DNA of 39,509 bases from an uncultured Lachnoclostridium sp. (GTDB lineage Bacteria; Bacillota; Clostridia; Lachnospirales; Lachnospiraceae), in the NCBI GenBank assembly GCA_947178155.1, contig CAMWXG010000006.1:1-39509 (forward strand), read 5' to 3'. The notes beneath the pieces were generated by a model, which saw only the letters and a list, made by a program, of their open reading frames with translations, had not been told where the DNA came from and did no database searches. A program made the position numbers and the translations under genes. Position 1 is the first letter of the stretch. Each line of letters starts with the position of its first letter. Positions 8,576 through 17,880 of this stretch are shown piece by piece.

Positions 8576-9325
8576 ATGAAGAAAAGGATATGTTGTGTTG
8601 CAGCACTGGCTGTAACTGCTTCTGTAGCTTTAACAGGCTGTACAGACGTTCCGAATTTGTCAGATAATGATATTGAGATGATAAGCCAATATATGGCAGG
8701 TGCAGTTTTAAACAGCACAGATAACTATAAATATTCGTTTAAATATGATGAGTCAATACTTGTGCCAACACCTGAACCAACACCAACACGTATGCCCGTG
8801 CCAACTGCTACACCAGAAGTTACTGGAAATGTGGGAGGAAGTGGTTCATCAGGAGGTTCTTCAGGTTCGTCAGGAACTTTATCAGCGAATGGTACAGGAA
8901 ATGACTCTGATAGTGCTATAAAAGTAAATCTTAGTGAAATATATAGTATAAGTGGGATTAATGTAAAGCAGACATCATATGATGTTACTAAGAGTCTTGT
9001 TACACAGTATTCATCAATAACAGCAGATAAGGGGAAAAAGCTGGTGGCTGTATCTTTTAAGGTTAAGAATACTTCTTCAAAGAGCAGAAATGTTAATCTT
9101 GCTGGTAAAGAAGTGACATATTCTATATCACTTGGAGGAGAAAGCTATGGTGCTCCGTTACTTACTATTGCAGAGGGAGATATGCAGTATTTCAATAGTA
9201 AGATTGCGGCAGGCAAAAGCAAGACAGGTGTTCTTGTATTTCAGGTTGATTCAAGTGTTAAGGTAAAAGATATTGTTGTGAAAGCTGTAAAAGGTAATAA
9301 AGAAGCAGATGTTTATGTGAAATAG
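8576..9325 (+). CDS. Lipoprotein with Pro/Thr and Gly/Ser linkers and a DUF4352-like domain
   Basis: The 249-residue product has a clear lipoprotein signal with lipobox LTGC (C22). After a short helical region comes a linker rich in Pro/Thr (VPTPEPTPTRMPVPTATPE), then a Gly/Ser stretch (about 83-100). The C-terminal region (about 115-249) is beta-rich, with patterns such as GKKLVAVSFKVKNTS and an upward run of alternating hydrophobics, resembling the DUF4352 immunoglobulin-like fold found in many Firmicutes lipoproteins. It is probably a surface-anchored protein; its ligand is unknown. TACGGAGG precedes the start. CheV follows 70 nt later without a terminator. Confidence 0.8.
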   Translation: MKKRICCVAALAVTASVALTGCTDVPNLSDNDIEMISQYMAGAVLNSTDNYKYSFKYDESILVPTPEPTPTRMPVPTATPEVTGNVGGSGSSGGSSGSSGTLSANGTGNDSDSAIKVNLSEIYSISGINVKQTSYDVTKSLVTQYSSITADKGKKLVAVSFKVKNTSSKSRNVNLAGKEVTYSISLGGESYGAPLLTIAEGDMQYFNSKIAAGKSKTGVLVFQVDSSVKVKDIVVKAVKGNKEADVYVK

Positions 9326-9395
9326 GATATTTGATACTTATCAGATATAATTATTGACACTAAATATAAAGTTATTAAATATTGGAGGTACGGAT

Positions 9396-10307
9396 ATGGA
9401 GACAGGAATTTTATTGGAAAGTGGAACTAATGAGTTAGAAATATTGGAATTTAGGGTAGGTAACAATTATTATGGTATTAATGTTGCAAAGATACGTGAG
9501 ATTATATCATATCATACACCTACACCTATTCCTAACTCTGATCCACGCATCGAGGGAATATTTATGCCTAGAGATGAAATTATATCTATAATTGACTTAG
9601 CAGAGGTTATGCATCTGGAAAAAACTGATGTACGCACAAATGATATGTATATAGTTACTAATTTCAATCAGTTAAATACTGCATTTCATGTAAATGGTGT
9701 ACTTGGAATCCATAGGGTATCATGGTCTGATATAGTAAAGCCTGATTCAACAATTAATACTGCTGGAGAGGGTATGGCTACGGGTATTATACGTATAGAT
9801 GACAAACTTATTATAATTCTTGACTTTGAGAAGATAGTTTCAGAGATTAACCCTGAAACAGGTCTTAAAGTATCAGATGTAGAACATATGAAAAATAGAA
9901 GCCGTAATGAAACTCCTATACTTATTGCAGAAGATTCAAGTCTTCTTAGTAAGATGATTGTAAATTGTCTTGAACAGGCAGGTTATACTAATATTACTAC
10001 TACAGATAACGGTCAGGAGTGCTGGAATAAGCTGCAACAGTATCAGAAAGAGGGAACTATAAATGAAAGCGTTTCATGTATCATAACTGATATAGAGATG
10101 CCTCAGATGGATGGACATAGACTTACTAAGCTTGTAAAAGAAAGTGATTATTTTAAACATATTCCTTTAATTATCTTCTCATCACTTGTAAATGAGGAAA
10201 TGAGAAGAAAAGGTGAACAGCTTGGAGCAGATGCCCAATTATCAAAGCCTGAGATAGGTGAGCTTGTAGGTGCAATAGATCGGCTTATAGGTAATGTAAA
10301 TGCTTAG
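9396..10307 (+). CDS. cheV: CheV chemotaxis adaptor (CheW-receiver fusion)
   Basis: This 303-residue protein couples chemoreceptors to CheA and adapts through its own receiver. Residues about 10-165 form a CheW-like domain (LEFRVGNNYYGINVAKIREI, and later IEGIFMPRDEIISIIDL). Residues about 178-300 form a receiver with the acidic pocket in AEDSS, phosphoacceptor D232 (ITDIEMPQMDG), a Ser-Ser switch and K in LSKPE. I chose ATG 9396, which has TTGGAGG upstream; the track extends 14 codons further to a TTG that is part of a TTGACA string and has no ribosome site. It sits beside an MCP and a c-di-GMP protein, a chemotaxis-rich neighbourhood. Confidence 0.93.
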   Translation: METGILLESGTNELEILEFRVGNNYYGINVAKIREIISYHTPTPIPNSDPRIEGIFMPRDEIISIIDLAEVMHLEKTDVRTNDMYIVTNFNQLNTAFHVNGVLGIHRVSWSDIVKPDSTINTAGEGMATGIIRIDDKLIIILDFEKIVSEINPETGLKVSDVEHMKNRSRNETPILIAEDSSLLSKMIVNCLEQAGYTNITTTDNGQECWNKLQQYQKEGTINESVSCIITDIEMPQMDGHRLTKLVKESDYFKHIPLIIFSSLVNEEMRRKGEQLGADAQLSKPEIGELVGAIDRLIGNVNA

Positions 10308-10353
10308 ATAAATGCAGGGCATATGTAAATATTTATAAGGGAGATTGAACGGA

Positions 10354-12102
10354 TTGAGTGAAGAAAAAGAATTAAATGAAATTGAAGGCGAAGAAATTAG
10401 CAGCAATGAATTTGAGGATTTAGACAACTTTGTAGAATTTGAAGATTTGGAAAATATGGAAGGTCTTGGAGATCTTAGTGGTCTTGGTGATTTGTCAGAT
10501 TTAGGAGATTTATCTGATTTGCCTGATACAGATTTATTTGCAGGTGATAATTCTGACAAAGATGCAGCAGTTGATATTAAAGAAGCTTCGGACATATCAG
10601 CAGACGGTACTGAAGAAGCTACTGCTATATCAGATGCTGAGCCTGAAATATCTCTGCCGGAGGACGTTTCTCTTGAATATATGGATATACCTCTTCCTGA
10701 TGAAGATATGCAGGAAGATATGTCTGTGCCTGATATTGAGATACCTGATATTGATATAGATATTGATGACAGCATAGAAGAAGATGCTACAGAGGAAAAT
10801 GTTGTTTTGGAAGATACTATTTCAGGAGATGATTTTGAAGTGCCTGAAATAGATATGTCAACAGAAGATATGTCTGTTTCTGATATATCTGCACCTGAAA
10901 TAGATAATATTATGGAGGAAAACGTATCAGCAGGAGAAGAGCTGGAAGCTGTTGCAGATATGCCGGAAGTATCATTAGATATGACAGAAGAGTTGGCAGA
11001 TGATAGTGGAGAGGCTACGATAGCTTTAGAAGCTTCTTCATCAGATGATTCGGTTGATTCTATGTTAGATGGCATTTTAGATAGTCTTGATATAGATGGT
11101 TCATTAGATGAGGAAACAGAGTTTATGACAGAGGAAGAAATAGTATCAGAACCGATTGGAAGTGCTGATACTCTTTTGGATACAGATCAGTCTGCAAAAA
11201 AAGAGGCGGCAGCAAGTGTTGTATCGGCTGTATCAGGTGGTGCTGCCAGAGGGACAGATGAGATGCCTGAGAGTGAGTATTTTATGCCAAAAGAAGAAAA
11301 GAAACCAGGATTTTTCAAACGCTTATTTGGCAATGTTATTACAGATGAGATAGCAGAAGCTGAACGTCAGGCTAAAATTGATGAAGAAGAAGAGGCTGTC
11401 AAAAAGGCTGAAGAAGCTAAAGTAGCCAAAGAGGAAAAGGAAGCTAAAAAAGCGGCGGCAGCAGAAGCTAAGGCAGCTAAGAAAGCTGAAAAAGATGCTA
11501 AGAAAGCTGAGGCGGCAGAAGCTAAGGCAGCAAAAAAGGCTGAAAAGGCAGCTAAGAAGGCTGAGGAAGAGGAAGAGGCAGCTAATGAAGTTGTAGGAAA
11601 GTTAAATAAAGCAGGAGTTATTGTAGTAGTAGTTTTTGCTGCTATTTTTCTTGCAGGTGTTATAACGGGTACAAATATATTTGGATATAGCTCGGCTAAG
11701 TCAGATGCAGAAAGATATTTTGTACTTAAAAAATATAATTCAGCATATGAAAAAGCAATGGGAAGCAAGATGCAGGAGAAAGATCCGGAGACATATGAAA
11801 AGATTATTACAGTGATGAAGGTACAGCAGTCTTTAAATTCATACAGCAGTTATGCCGGTATGAAACATTATCCTGATGCGCTTAATGCACTGCTTACAGG
11901 GCTTCAAAAGTATGATGATAATTATGCTGCTGCAATGGAATTAGAAATAGAAGATGATTTGAAGTCATGTAAAGATAAGATAGTAAGCATACTTAGAGAT
12001 GAATATGGATTATCTGAAAAAGAAGCTTATAGTATACTAAAGCTTAATGGCGAAGCCTACAAAAATAAAGTTGTAAGTATTGCAATGAAAAAAGTAGGTT
12101 AG
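10354..12102 (+). CDS. Very acidic single-pass membrane protein with Lys/Ala-rich stalk
   Basis: The family is not recognised. The protein has about 582 residues. The first 300 or so are extremely acidic and low-complexity, including six-residue repeats (LGDLSG/LGDLSD, near 10465-10520) and runs such as PDIEIPDIDIDIDD. A Lys/Ala/Glu-rich stretch (about 345-415) looks helical or coiled. One hydrophobic segment follows (VIVVVVFAAIFLAGVITG, about 422-440). The last 140 residues are a charged helical domain, probably extracytoplasmic, resembling a tetratricopeptide-type bundle. I prefer TTG 10354 (MSEEKEL) because AAGGGAG is well spaced from it; TTG 10345 is too close. It starts 46 nt after cheV, so co-transcription is likely. 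The large acidic cytoplasmic part could be a docking or scaffold region. Confidence 0.75.
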   Translation: MSEEKELNEIEGEEISSNEFEDLDNFVEFEDLENMEGLGDLSGLGDLSDLGDLSDLPDTDLFAGDNSDKDAAVDIKEASDISADGTEEATAISDAEPEISLPEDVSLEYMDIPLPDEDMQEDMSVPDIEIPDIDIDIDDSIEEDATEENVVLEDTISGDDFEVPEIDMSTEDMSVSDISAPEIDNIMEENVSAGEELEAVADMPEVSLDMTEELADDSGEATIALEASSSDDSVDSMLDGILDSLDIDGSLDEETEFMTEEEIVSEPIGSADTLLDTDQSAKKEAAASVVSAVSGGAARGTDEMPESEYFMPKEEKKPGFFKRLFGNVITDEIAEAERQAKIDEEEEAVKKAEEAKVAKEEKEAKKAAAAEAKAAKKAEKDAKKAEAAEAKAAKKAEKAAKKAEEEEEAANEVVGKLNKAGVIVVVVFAAIFLAGVITGTNIFGYSSAKSDAERYFVLKKYNSAYEKAMGSKMQEKDPETYEKIITVMKVQQSLNSYSSYAGMKHYPDALNALLTGLQKYDDNYAAAMELEIEDDLKSCKDKIVSILRDEYGLSEKEAYSILKLNGEAYKNKVVSIAMKKVG

Positions 12103-12122
12103 AATGTCGATATTGAATTTGG

Positions 12123-12146
12123 CCCATCGGTGTACAAGCCGATGGG
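12123..12146 (+). terminator. Hairpin before hisH, probable weak terminator
   Basis: CCCATCGG and CCGATGGG form a perfect 8-bp GC-rich stem with an 8-nt loop, followed by TTTAGTTCT. The T-run is interrupted, so termination may be partial. No convincing promoter lies between it and hisH, so hisH may depend on read-through from the cheV operon. Confidence 0.6.
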
Positions 12147-12171
12147 TTTAGTTCTAAAATGGAGGTTTTGT

Positions 12172-12777
12172 ATGATTGCAATTATTGATTATGATGCAGG
12201 CAATTTGAAAAGTGTAGAAAAAGCGCTTCTTTATTTAGACGAGGAATGTAAGATTACAAGAGAACCAAATGAAATATTTAATGCTGACAAGGTTATACTG
12301 CCTGGTGTTGGTGCATTTGGTGATGCAATGCAGAAATTGCATAATTACGGCTTGGATAGTGTTATTGAAAAAGTAGTATCTGAGAATAAACCGTTTCTTG
12401 GAATATGCCTGGGACTGCAGCTTTTGTTTGAAGGAAGTGATGAGGCAGAAGGAATAGATGGGCTTAAGATACTCAAAGGCAGAATAAAAGCGATACCACA
12501 TAAAGAAGGATACAAAATACCACATATGGGCTGGAATTCCATATCTATTAAAGAGGACAGCAGGCTTTTTAAGGGGATAAAGGATCAGTCTTATGTATAT
12601 TTTGTGCATTCATACTATCTTGAAGCAGAGAATAAGGAAGATGTAGCGGCAGAAACAGAATATGTTGTAAATATCCACGCTTCTGTAGAACATAATAATA
12701 TATTTGCGTGTCAGTTTCACCCAGAGAAAAGTGGTGATATAGGACTTGCAATACTTAAAAATTTCTGTGAACTATAA
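12172..12777 (+). CDS. hisH: Imidazole glycerol phosphate synthase, glutaminase subunit HisH
   Basis: HisH releases ammonia from glutamine and channels it to HisF for histidine biosynthesis. The 201-residue class I glutamine amidotransferase has the nucleophile C79 in GICLGLQ, with H183 and E185 in QFHPEKS completing the triad. The oxyanion region DYDAGNLKSVEKAL opens the protein. GGAGG at 12161-12165 selects ATG 12172; the track runs 14 codons further upstream. hisF follows 15 nt later, so the two subunits are co-expressed. No other his gene is in the window. Confidence 0.96.
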   Translation: MIAIIDYDAGNLKSVEKALLYLDEECKITREPNEIFNADKVILPGVGAFGDAMQKLHNYGLDSVIEKVVSENKPFLGICLGLQLLFEGSDEAEGIDGLKILKGRIKAIPHKEGYKIPHMGWNSISIKEDSRLFKGIKDQSYVYFVHSYYLEAENKEDVAAETEYVVNIHASVEHNNIFACQFHPEKSGDIGLAILKNFCEL

Positions 12778-12792
12778 TTTTAGGAGAAATAA

Positions 12793-13554
12793 ATGTATAC
12801 AAAAAGAATTATACCATGCCTTGATATAAATAATGGGCGTGTTGTTAAATGTGTTAATTTTATAAATTTAAGAGATGCGGGAGATCCTGTATCTGTAGGT
12901 GAGGCATATGGAAAGGCAGGAGCAGATGAACTTGTATTTCTTGATATTAATGCCTCAGCTGATAACAGGGCTATCAAAATAGATATGGTCAGACGTGTAG
13001 CAGAAACTGTCTTTATACCATTTACGGTAGGAGGCGGTATACGTTCAGTTGATGATTTTAAGCTTGTTCTTAGGGAAGGAGCTGACAAGGTAGCTGTAAA
13101 CAGTGCTGCTATACTTAACCCAAATCTTGTGTCTGAGGCTGCTATGAAGTTTGGAAGCCAGTGTGTTGTTGTTGCGATAGATGCAAAAAGGCGTGAGGAC
13201 GGCAGCGGTTGGAACATATATAAAAATGGTGGGCGTGTAGACATGGGAATAGACGCTGTAGAATGGGCGATCAAAGCAGATGAGCTTGGTGCTGGCGAAA
13301 TACTTCTTACAAGTATGGATGGGGATGGCACAAAAGATGGATATGACATTGAACTTACAAGGGCAGTATCTGAAAATGTTAAAATACCTGTAATAGCATC
13401 CGGAGGAGCAGGTAAACTTGAACACTTTAAAGAGGCATTTGTAGAGGGAAAGGCAGATGCAGTGCTTGCTGCCTCACTTTTTCACTATAAGGAGCTTGAG
13501 ATAGCACAGGTAAAGAAATATCTTAGTGATGAGGGCATTAGTGTCCGGATTTAA
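12793..13554 (+). CDS. hisF: Imidazole glycerol phosphate synthase, cyclase subunit HisF
   Basis: HisF uses HisH-derived ammonia to convert PRFAR to imidazole glycerol phosphate and AICAR. The 253-residue TIM barrel has the usual length and motifs: KRIIPCLDI with catalytic D11, TVGGGIRS (phosphate site), VVAIDAKR with the second catalytic Asp near 130, [10 protein letters not shown], and PVIASGGAG. All point to an active enzyme rather than a WbuZ-type sugar-amination homologue, though that family is close. Ribosome site AGGAGA lies just upstream. Only the hisHF pair is here, so the rest of the pathway must be elsewhere. Confidence 0.96.
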   Translation: MYTKRIIPCLDINNGRVVKCVNFINLRDAGDPVSVGEAYGKAGADELVFLDINASADNRAIKIDMVRRVAETVFIPFTVGGGIRSVDDFKLVLREGADKVAVNSAAILNPNLVSEAAMKFGSQCVVVAIDAKRREDGSGWNIYKNGGRVDMGIDAVEWAIKADELGAGEILLTSMDGDGTKDGYDIELTRAVSENVKIPVIASGGAGKLEHFKEAFVEGKADAVLAASLFHYKELEIAQVKKYLSDEGISVRI

Positions 13555-13577
13555 AATACAGATTGGAGGAATATAAA

Positions 13578-14255
13578 ATGTCTTTAATACAAAATGATTG
13601 GCTTGATGCAATAAAACCGGAATTTTCTAAGCCATATTACAAGGAATTATTTGAGTTTGTTAAAGAAGAGTACAGTAATGTGGTAATATATCCACCGGCA
13701 GATGATATTTTTAATGCATTTCATTTCACACCACTTTCGTCTGTGAAAGCGCTTATTCTTGGACAGGATCCATATCATAATGTGAATCAGGCACATGGGC
13801 TTTGTTTTTCTGTACTTCCAGAACAAAAGGATATACCACCATCGCTTAAAAATATTTATAAAGAGCTAAATACGGATTTGGGCTGTTACATACCTAATAA
13901 TGGATATTTAAAGAAATGGGCAGATCAGGGAGTGCTTATGTTAAATACAGTGCTTACAGTTAGGGCGCATCAGGCTAATTCACATAAGGGAAAAGGCTGG
14001 GAGAAATTTACAGATGCAGTTATACAGGCAGTAAATGCACAGGATAGACCTATAGTTTACCTGCTTTGGGGCAAGCCTGCACAAAGTAAGATACCTATGC
14101 TGACTAATCCGAAGCATCTTGTGCTTAAAGCAGCTCACCCAAGCCCATTGTCAGCATCAAAGGGTTTCTTTGGCTGCAAGCATTTTAGTATGGCTAATGA
14201 ATTTTTAGAGAAAAATGGAGTTGCGCCTATTGACTGGCAGATTGAAAATATATAA
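13578..14255 (+). CDS. ung: Uracil-DNA glycosylase
   Basis: This is a family 1 uracil-DNA glycosylase of 225 residues that removes uracil from DNA in base-excision repair. The water-activating loop is GQDPYHN (D64), the uracil-binding Phe lies in GLCFSV, and the DNA-intercalating loop is HPSPLSASKGF (H187). Length and motif spacing match E. coli and B. subtilis Ung. ATG 13578 follows TTGGAGG; the track's five extra codons start inside that ribosome site. It lies 23 nt after hisF and may be co-transcribed with it. Confidence 0.97.
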   Translation: MSLIQNDWLDAIKPEFSKPYYKELFEFVKEEYSNVVIYPPADDIFNAFHFTPLSSVKALILGQDPYHNVNQAHGLCFSVLPEQKDIPPSLKNIYKELNTDLGCYIPNNGYLKKWADQGVLMLNTVLTVRAHQANSHKGKGWEKFTDAVIQAVNAQDRPIVYLLWGKPAQSKIPMLTNPKHLVLKAAHPSPLSASKGFFGCKHFSMANEFLEKNGVAPIDWQIENI

Positions 14256-14270
14256 GGTTTATGGTAGTAT
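14242..14270 (+). promoter_or_regulatory. Promoter of the FtsA-like gene
   Basis: TTGAAA (14242-14247) and TAGTAT (14265-14270) are separated by exactly 17 nt, and TGG precedes the -10. It overlaps the end of ung. The predicted leader is about 70 nt. Confidence 0.6.
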
Positions 14271-14344
14271 ATTGTTCACATAAAAATAGTTTATGCGAAG
14301 GCAAAGTGAGGATTTGTGTGCAGGAATGGAGATAGAAAAGGAAG

Positions 14345-16726
14345 ATGTTGTTTAATTCTATGGATTTAATGGATGGTGCTATGGCTGAAGGTTCCAGACA
14401 GCTTAGTGACAATATTAAAATCAATATGGAGGGAGTACCGGAAGAGCTTGTTTTTGGTCTTGATATAGGCACCAGAAATATAGTAGGTACAGTAGGATAT
14501 AAAAACAATACCAATGGATTTATAGTTGTTGCTCAGGCTGCTATGGGGCATCAGACAAGAGCTATGCTTGATGGACAGATACATGATATAGGAATGGTTG
14601 CAGAAACAATCAAAAGAGTACATAAGAGGCTTGAGGCTATGACAGGCAGGGAATTTAAAGATGTATGTATAGCAGCAGCAGGACGTGTATTAAAGACTGT
14701 TGAATCAGAGGCGCGGATTGATTTTCCCTCAGAAACAGTAGTAACAAGTGAGCATATTTATACACTTGATATGCTTGGTGTTGAAAATGCGTATGAAACA
14801 CTTAGAGCTGAAAAGCAAAGTGATGATATTAGATTTTACTGCGTTGGATATTCTGTAAAGCATTATTATCAGAATGATTATACAATATCTAATCTTGAAG
14901 GGCATAAGTCAAACAGCATAAAAGCAGAGCTTATAGCAACATTTCTTCCAGATGAGGTTGTAGATGGACTTTATGCGGCGGTTGAGCGTGCAGGACTATT
15001 TGTTGCAAACCTTACTCTTGAGCCTATTGCAGCAATTAATGTGGCGATACCGGAGAAGTTTAGACTATTAAATATTGCTCTTGTTGATGTGGGAGCAGGT
15101 ACCTCTGATATTTCTATCACAAAGGATGGAAGTATTATTGCATATGGGATGATACCATCAGCAGGAGACGAGGTTACAGAGTGTCTTGCAAGACATTATC
15201 TTACTGATTTTAATGAGGCAGACAGGCTTAAATGTGCAAGTACAAAGGGTGAAGAGGTTGAATTTTATGATATTATGGGACTTTCTCAAAAGGTAACCTC
15301 GGAAGAGATTGCAGGTGTGATAGAAGATACAGTTAGAACGATTACAGAAAGCATAGCAGATAAGATTATTTCACTTAATGGCGGCAAGTCAGTAAGTGCA
15401 GTATTTGTTGTTGGAGGAGGAGGTAAGGTTAGAGGATTTGTTGAAAGCCTTGCCGAGGGTTTAGGTCTTCAAAAAGAGAGAGTTGCGCTAAGAGGCTCAG
15501 AGGTTCTTGGAAATGTAAGATTTATGCAGGATAACATTAATGTGGACTCTCTTTTAGTTACACCTATAGGAATATGCCTGAATTATTATGAGCAACGCAA
15601 TAACTTTATATTTGTTACGATAAATGGTGAGCGTATTAAACTATATGACAACAGTAAACTTACGATAACAGATGCTGCCATTCAGCTTGGATTTCCAAAC
15701 GAGGATTTATTTCCAAAGCGTGGTAAGACACTTATTTATTATGTAAATGGTGAAAAACGTATGCTTCGCGGCAAAGAAGGTGAGACTGCCATAATAAAGT
15801 TAAATGGCAGAGAGGCAAGCATAAATGCTCCAGTAGAACAAAATTCAAAAATTGATATTAAACCTTCAACGCAGGGAGCTGATGCTGTACTTGAGATTGG
15901 AAGTTTAACAGAATATAATTCAAATATGACCATTATATTTAATGGAAAGGAAATTAAATGTCCAAGATTTGTTACAGTAAATGGCAGTCTTGTATCTGAA
16001 TTTTATTCTGTAAAAGATGGGGACAACATAGAGATACTTGGTTATTATACATTAGAACAGGTGCTTGAATTTATGGATATTATTTACAGAGGAAGGGTAT
16101 ATGTAAATAATGTCATAGCGCCTATGGATACAAAGGTATATGATAATTTTTCAATTGCATGTGAGATTATGAAAGATGAGCCAAATTATGCAGAACTTAT
16201 AGCAGAATATGGAGATGGTCAGTTTCCGGTAGCATTTGTACAGGAACAGACACAGGAGCATGAAAATGAAGCTCATGAAGAAGATAGCATAATTACAGAA
16301 GAGTATGCTTATGAAGACGCTGACGAATATACTGATGAGGAGTTGTTAGATGATGAGGTATCATATAATGAATCACTAAGCGAAGAAGAAACATCTACAG
16401 AAGTAAATGATAAAGAAACATCAGATGTAGTAGTGGCAAATGAAAAAGCAAGCAGTATAAAAACAGAAGAAGCAGGTGATAAAGGTATAGCAGAAACAGA
16501 TAAAGAAACATCAGATGTAACTGTAAATATTACTGTAAATAGCGAGCCTGTTATACTCAAAGGTAAGAGTAGTTATATACTTGTAGATGTGCTTGATTTT
16601 TATCCTGTTGATACATCTGTTGCACATGGTGACCATCTTGAAACTTCTGTCAATGGAATAATATGTGATTTTGTACACCCTGTAAAGAGCGGTGATGTTA
16701 TAAGAATTGAGTGGGTAAGTGTGTAA
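14345..16726 (+). CDS. Long FtsA-like actin-fold ATPase with C-terminal extension
   Basis: The first 400 or so residues match the FtsA/actin superfamily: phosphate-1 GLDIGTRNIVGTV (about 38-50), an internal 1C-type insert, phosphate-2 LVDVGAGTSDISI, and adenosine motif FVVGGGGKVRGF. FtsA normally has about 420 residues; this has 793. The extension holds several short beta-rich units with a ThiS/S4-like look (VNGSLVSEFYSVKDGDNIEIL; NGIICDF...KSGDVIRIEW), separated by an acidic Ser/Thr-rich linker (about 640-735). It likely forms membrane- or division-associated filaments; long FtsA-like proteins occur in other Clostridia. No obvious C-terminal amphipathic membrane helix is seen. The start is uncertain: AAGGAAG lies only 3-4 nt before ATG 14345, and an internal ATG may be used. 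Confidence 0.82.
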   Translation: MLFNSMDLMDGAMAEGSRQLSDNIKINMEGVPEELVFGLDIGTRNIVGTVGYKNNTNGFIVVAQAAMGHQTRAMLDGQIHDIGMVAETIKRVHKRLEAMTGREFKDVCIAAAGRVLKTVESEARIDFPSETVVTSEHIYTLDMLGVENAYETLRAEKQSDDIRFYCVGYSVKHYYQNDYTISNLEGHKSNSIKAELIATFLPDEVVDGLYAAVERAGLFVANLTLEPIAAINVAIPEKFRLLNIALVDVGAGTSDISITKDGSIIAYGMIPSAGDEVTECLARHYLTDFNEADRLKCASTKGEEVEFYDIMGLSQKVTSEEIAGVIEDTVRTITESIADKIISLNGGKSVSAVFVVGGGGKVRGFVESLAEGLGLQKERVALRGSEVLGNVRFMQDNINVDSLLVTPIGICLNYYEQRNNFIFVTINGERIKLYDNSKLTITDAAIQLGFPNEDLFPKRGKTLIYYVNGEKRMLRGKEGETAIIKLNGREASINAPVEQNSKIDIKPSTQGADAVLEIGSLTEYNSNMTIIFNGKEIKCPRFVTVNGSLVSEFYSVKDGDNIEILGYYTLEQVLEFMDIIYRGRVYVNNVIAPMDTKVYDNFSIACEIMKDEPNYAELIAEYGDGQFPVAFVQEQTQEHENEAHEEDSIITEEYAYEDADEYTDEELLDDEVSYNESLSEEETSTEVNDKETSDVVVANEKASSIKTEEAGDKGIAETDKETSDVTVNITVNSEPVILKGKSSYILVDVLDFYPVDTSVAHGDHLETSVNGIICDFVHPVKSGDVIRIEWVSV

Positions 16727-16745
16727 AGTGTGAGGTATAACTATT

Positions 16746-17540
16746 ATGAGGGTTTGCAGTATTGCCAGTGGCAGCAGTGGAAATTGCATTTATGTAGGTT
16801 ATAAAAATACAAATATTTTAATTGATTCAGGAATAAGCCGAAAAAGAATTGTAGAAGGGCTTGATAAAATAGGTGTGAGGCCAAATGAGCTTGATGGTAT
16901 ATTAGTAACACATGAACATATAGACCATATACAGGGTATTTATATGATGGTAAAAATGTTTGATGTGCCGGTATATGCCACATGTGGCACACTTGATGCA
17001 ATTCGCAGCAAGGATAAGCAGGGGGTAATATCTATGAACCATTTGTATGAAGTTCATGCAGATGAGTATATTACACTTGGACAGATGGGAATTATACCTT
17101 TTAAAATTTCTCATGATGCAGCAGATCCGGTATGTTATACAGTTCTTGCGGGAGGTCACAAAGCTGGTATTGTAACTGACCTTGGTATGTATTCAGATTA
17201 TACAATAGAACATCTTAAAGACAGTGAGATTCTTATGCTGGAGGCTAATCATGATATAAGTATGCTTGAAGCAGGCAGTTATCCATATAATTTAAAGAGA
17301 AGAATATTAAGCAGATACGGTCATTTGTCAAATGAGGACTCAGGCAGGCTTTTATGCAGTCTTATAAGTCCAAGGCTTAAGCATGTGTCACTTGCACATT
17401 TGTCAAAAGAAAATAATTATCCACAGCTTGCATATCAGGCGGTTAAATGCCAGATATGGGAGGAAACAGGTATAAATGAGCTGCCGTTCCATATGGAAGT
17501 TGCACAACGGGATAAGCCATCAGAGCTTATAAAAATATAG
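16746..17540 (+). CDS. MBL-fold metallo-hydrolase, WalJ/YycJ-like
   Basis: This 264-residue metallo-beta-lactamase-fold protein opens with CSIASGSSGNCIYV, the family hallmark. The metal-binding motif is THEHIDH (H56, H58, D60, H61), with later ligands in SHDAAD and GIVTDLG. The sequence is typical of WalJ (YycJ), a predicted nuclease or hydrolase that in Bacillus belongs to the walRK operon. No walRK genes are here, so the usual context is missing. It follows the FtsA-like gene by 19 nt and is probably in the same transcript. The substrate is not established from sequence. Confidence 0.88.
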   Translation: MRVCSIASGSSGNCIYVGYKNTNILIDSGISRKRIVEGLDKIGVRPNELDGILVTHEHIDHIQGIYMMVKMFDVPVYATCGTLDAIRSKDKQGVISMNHLYEVHADEYITLGQMGIIPFKISHDAADPVCYTVLAGGHKAGIVTDLGMYSDYTIEHLKDSEILMLEANHDISMLEAGSYPYNLKRRILSRYGHLSNEDSGRLLCSLISPRLKHVSLAHLSKENNYPQLAYQAVKCQIWEETGINELPFHMEVAQRDKPSELIKI

Positions 17541-17567
17541 AATTAATGAAACAGTCAGGAGGACATA

Positions 17568-17840
17568 ATGAAGAAGACAGTTGTAACAGTAGTAGGAAAG
17601 GATAGTGTAGGTATTATTGCCAAGGTATGTACATATTTGGCAGGAAATAGTGTAAATATACTTGATATATCACAGACAATTGTAGATGGATTTTTTAATA
17701 TGATGATGATAGTAGATGTAGCAAATTGTTCTAAGGATTTTGATACATTTAGCATGGAGCTTGAGCAGATAGGAGAGGAAATGAGCTGCATTATAAAAGC
17801 CCAGAGAGAAGATATATTTAATAAAATGCATAGGATATAG
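17568..17840 (+). CDS. ACT-domain protein, UPF0237 family
   Basis: The 90-residue protein is a single ACT domain (KKTVVTVVGKDSVGIIAKV, then ISQTIVDGFFNMMMIVD). ACT domains bind small ligands, usually amino acids, and often act as regulatory dimers. A strong ribosome site AGGAGG precedes the ATG. It lies 40 nt before a UPF0210 protein; the two families are neighbours in many Firmicutes, including streptococci, so the ACT protein probably regulates or binds its partner. The ligand is unknown. Confidence 0.92.
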   Translation: MKKTVVTVVGKDSVGIIAKVCTYLAGNSVNILDISQTIVDGFFNMMMIVDVANCSKDFDTFSMELEQIGEEMSCIIKAQREDIFNKMHRI

Positions 17841-17880
17841 ATAATGGCATTATATCATAGTTAGTTGAGGTAAAATATTT

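Noticed and set aside
9354-9382. TTGACA as a promoter for cheV
   Set aside because: The best partner at 17 nt is AAATAT, which would put the transcription start almost at the ribosome site, leaving too short a leader.
10242-11075. 277-aa minus-strand ORF opposite the acidic gene
   Set aside because: It is a Ser/Ile-rich mirror of the acidic repeats, without a ribosome site or recognisable domain.
11367-11768. 133-aa minus-strand ORF
   Set aside because: The Ala/Ser-rich sequence is the antisense of the Lys/Ala-rich stalk in the acidic protein.
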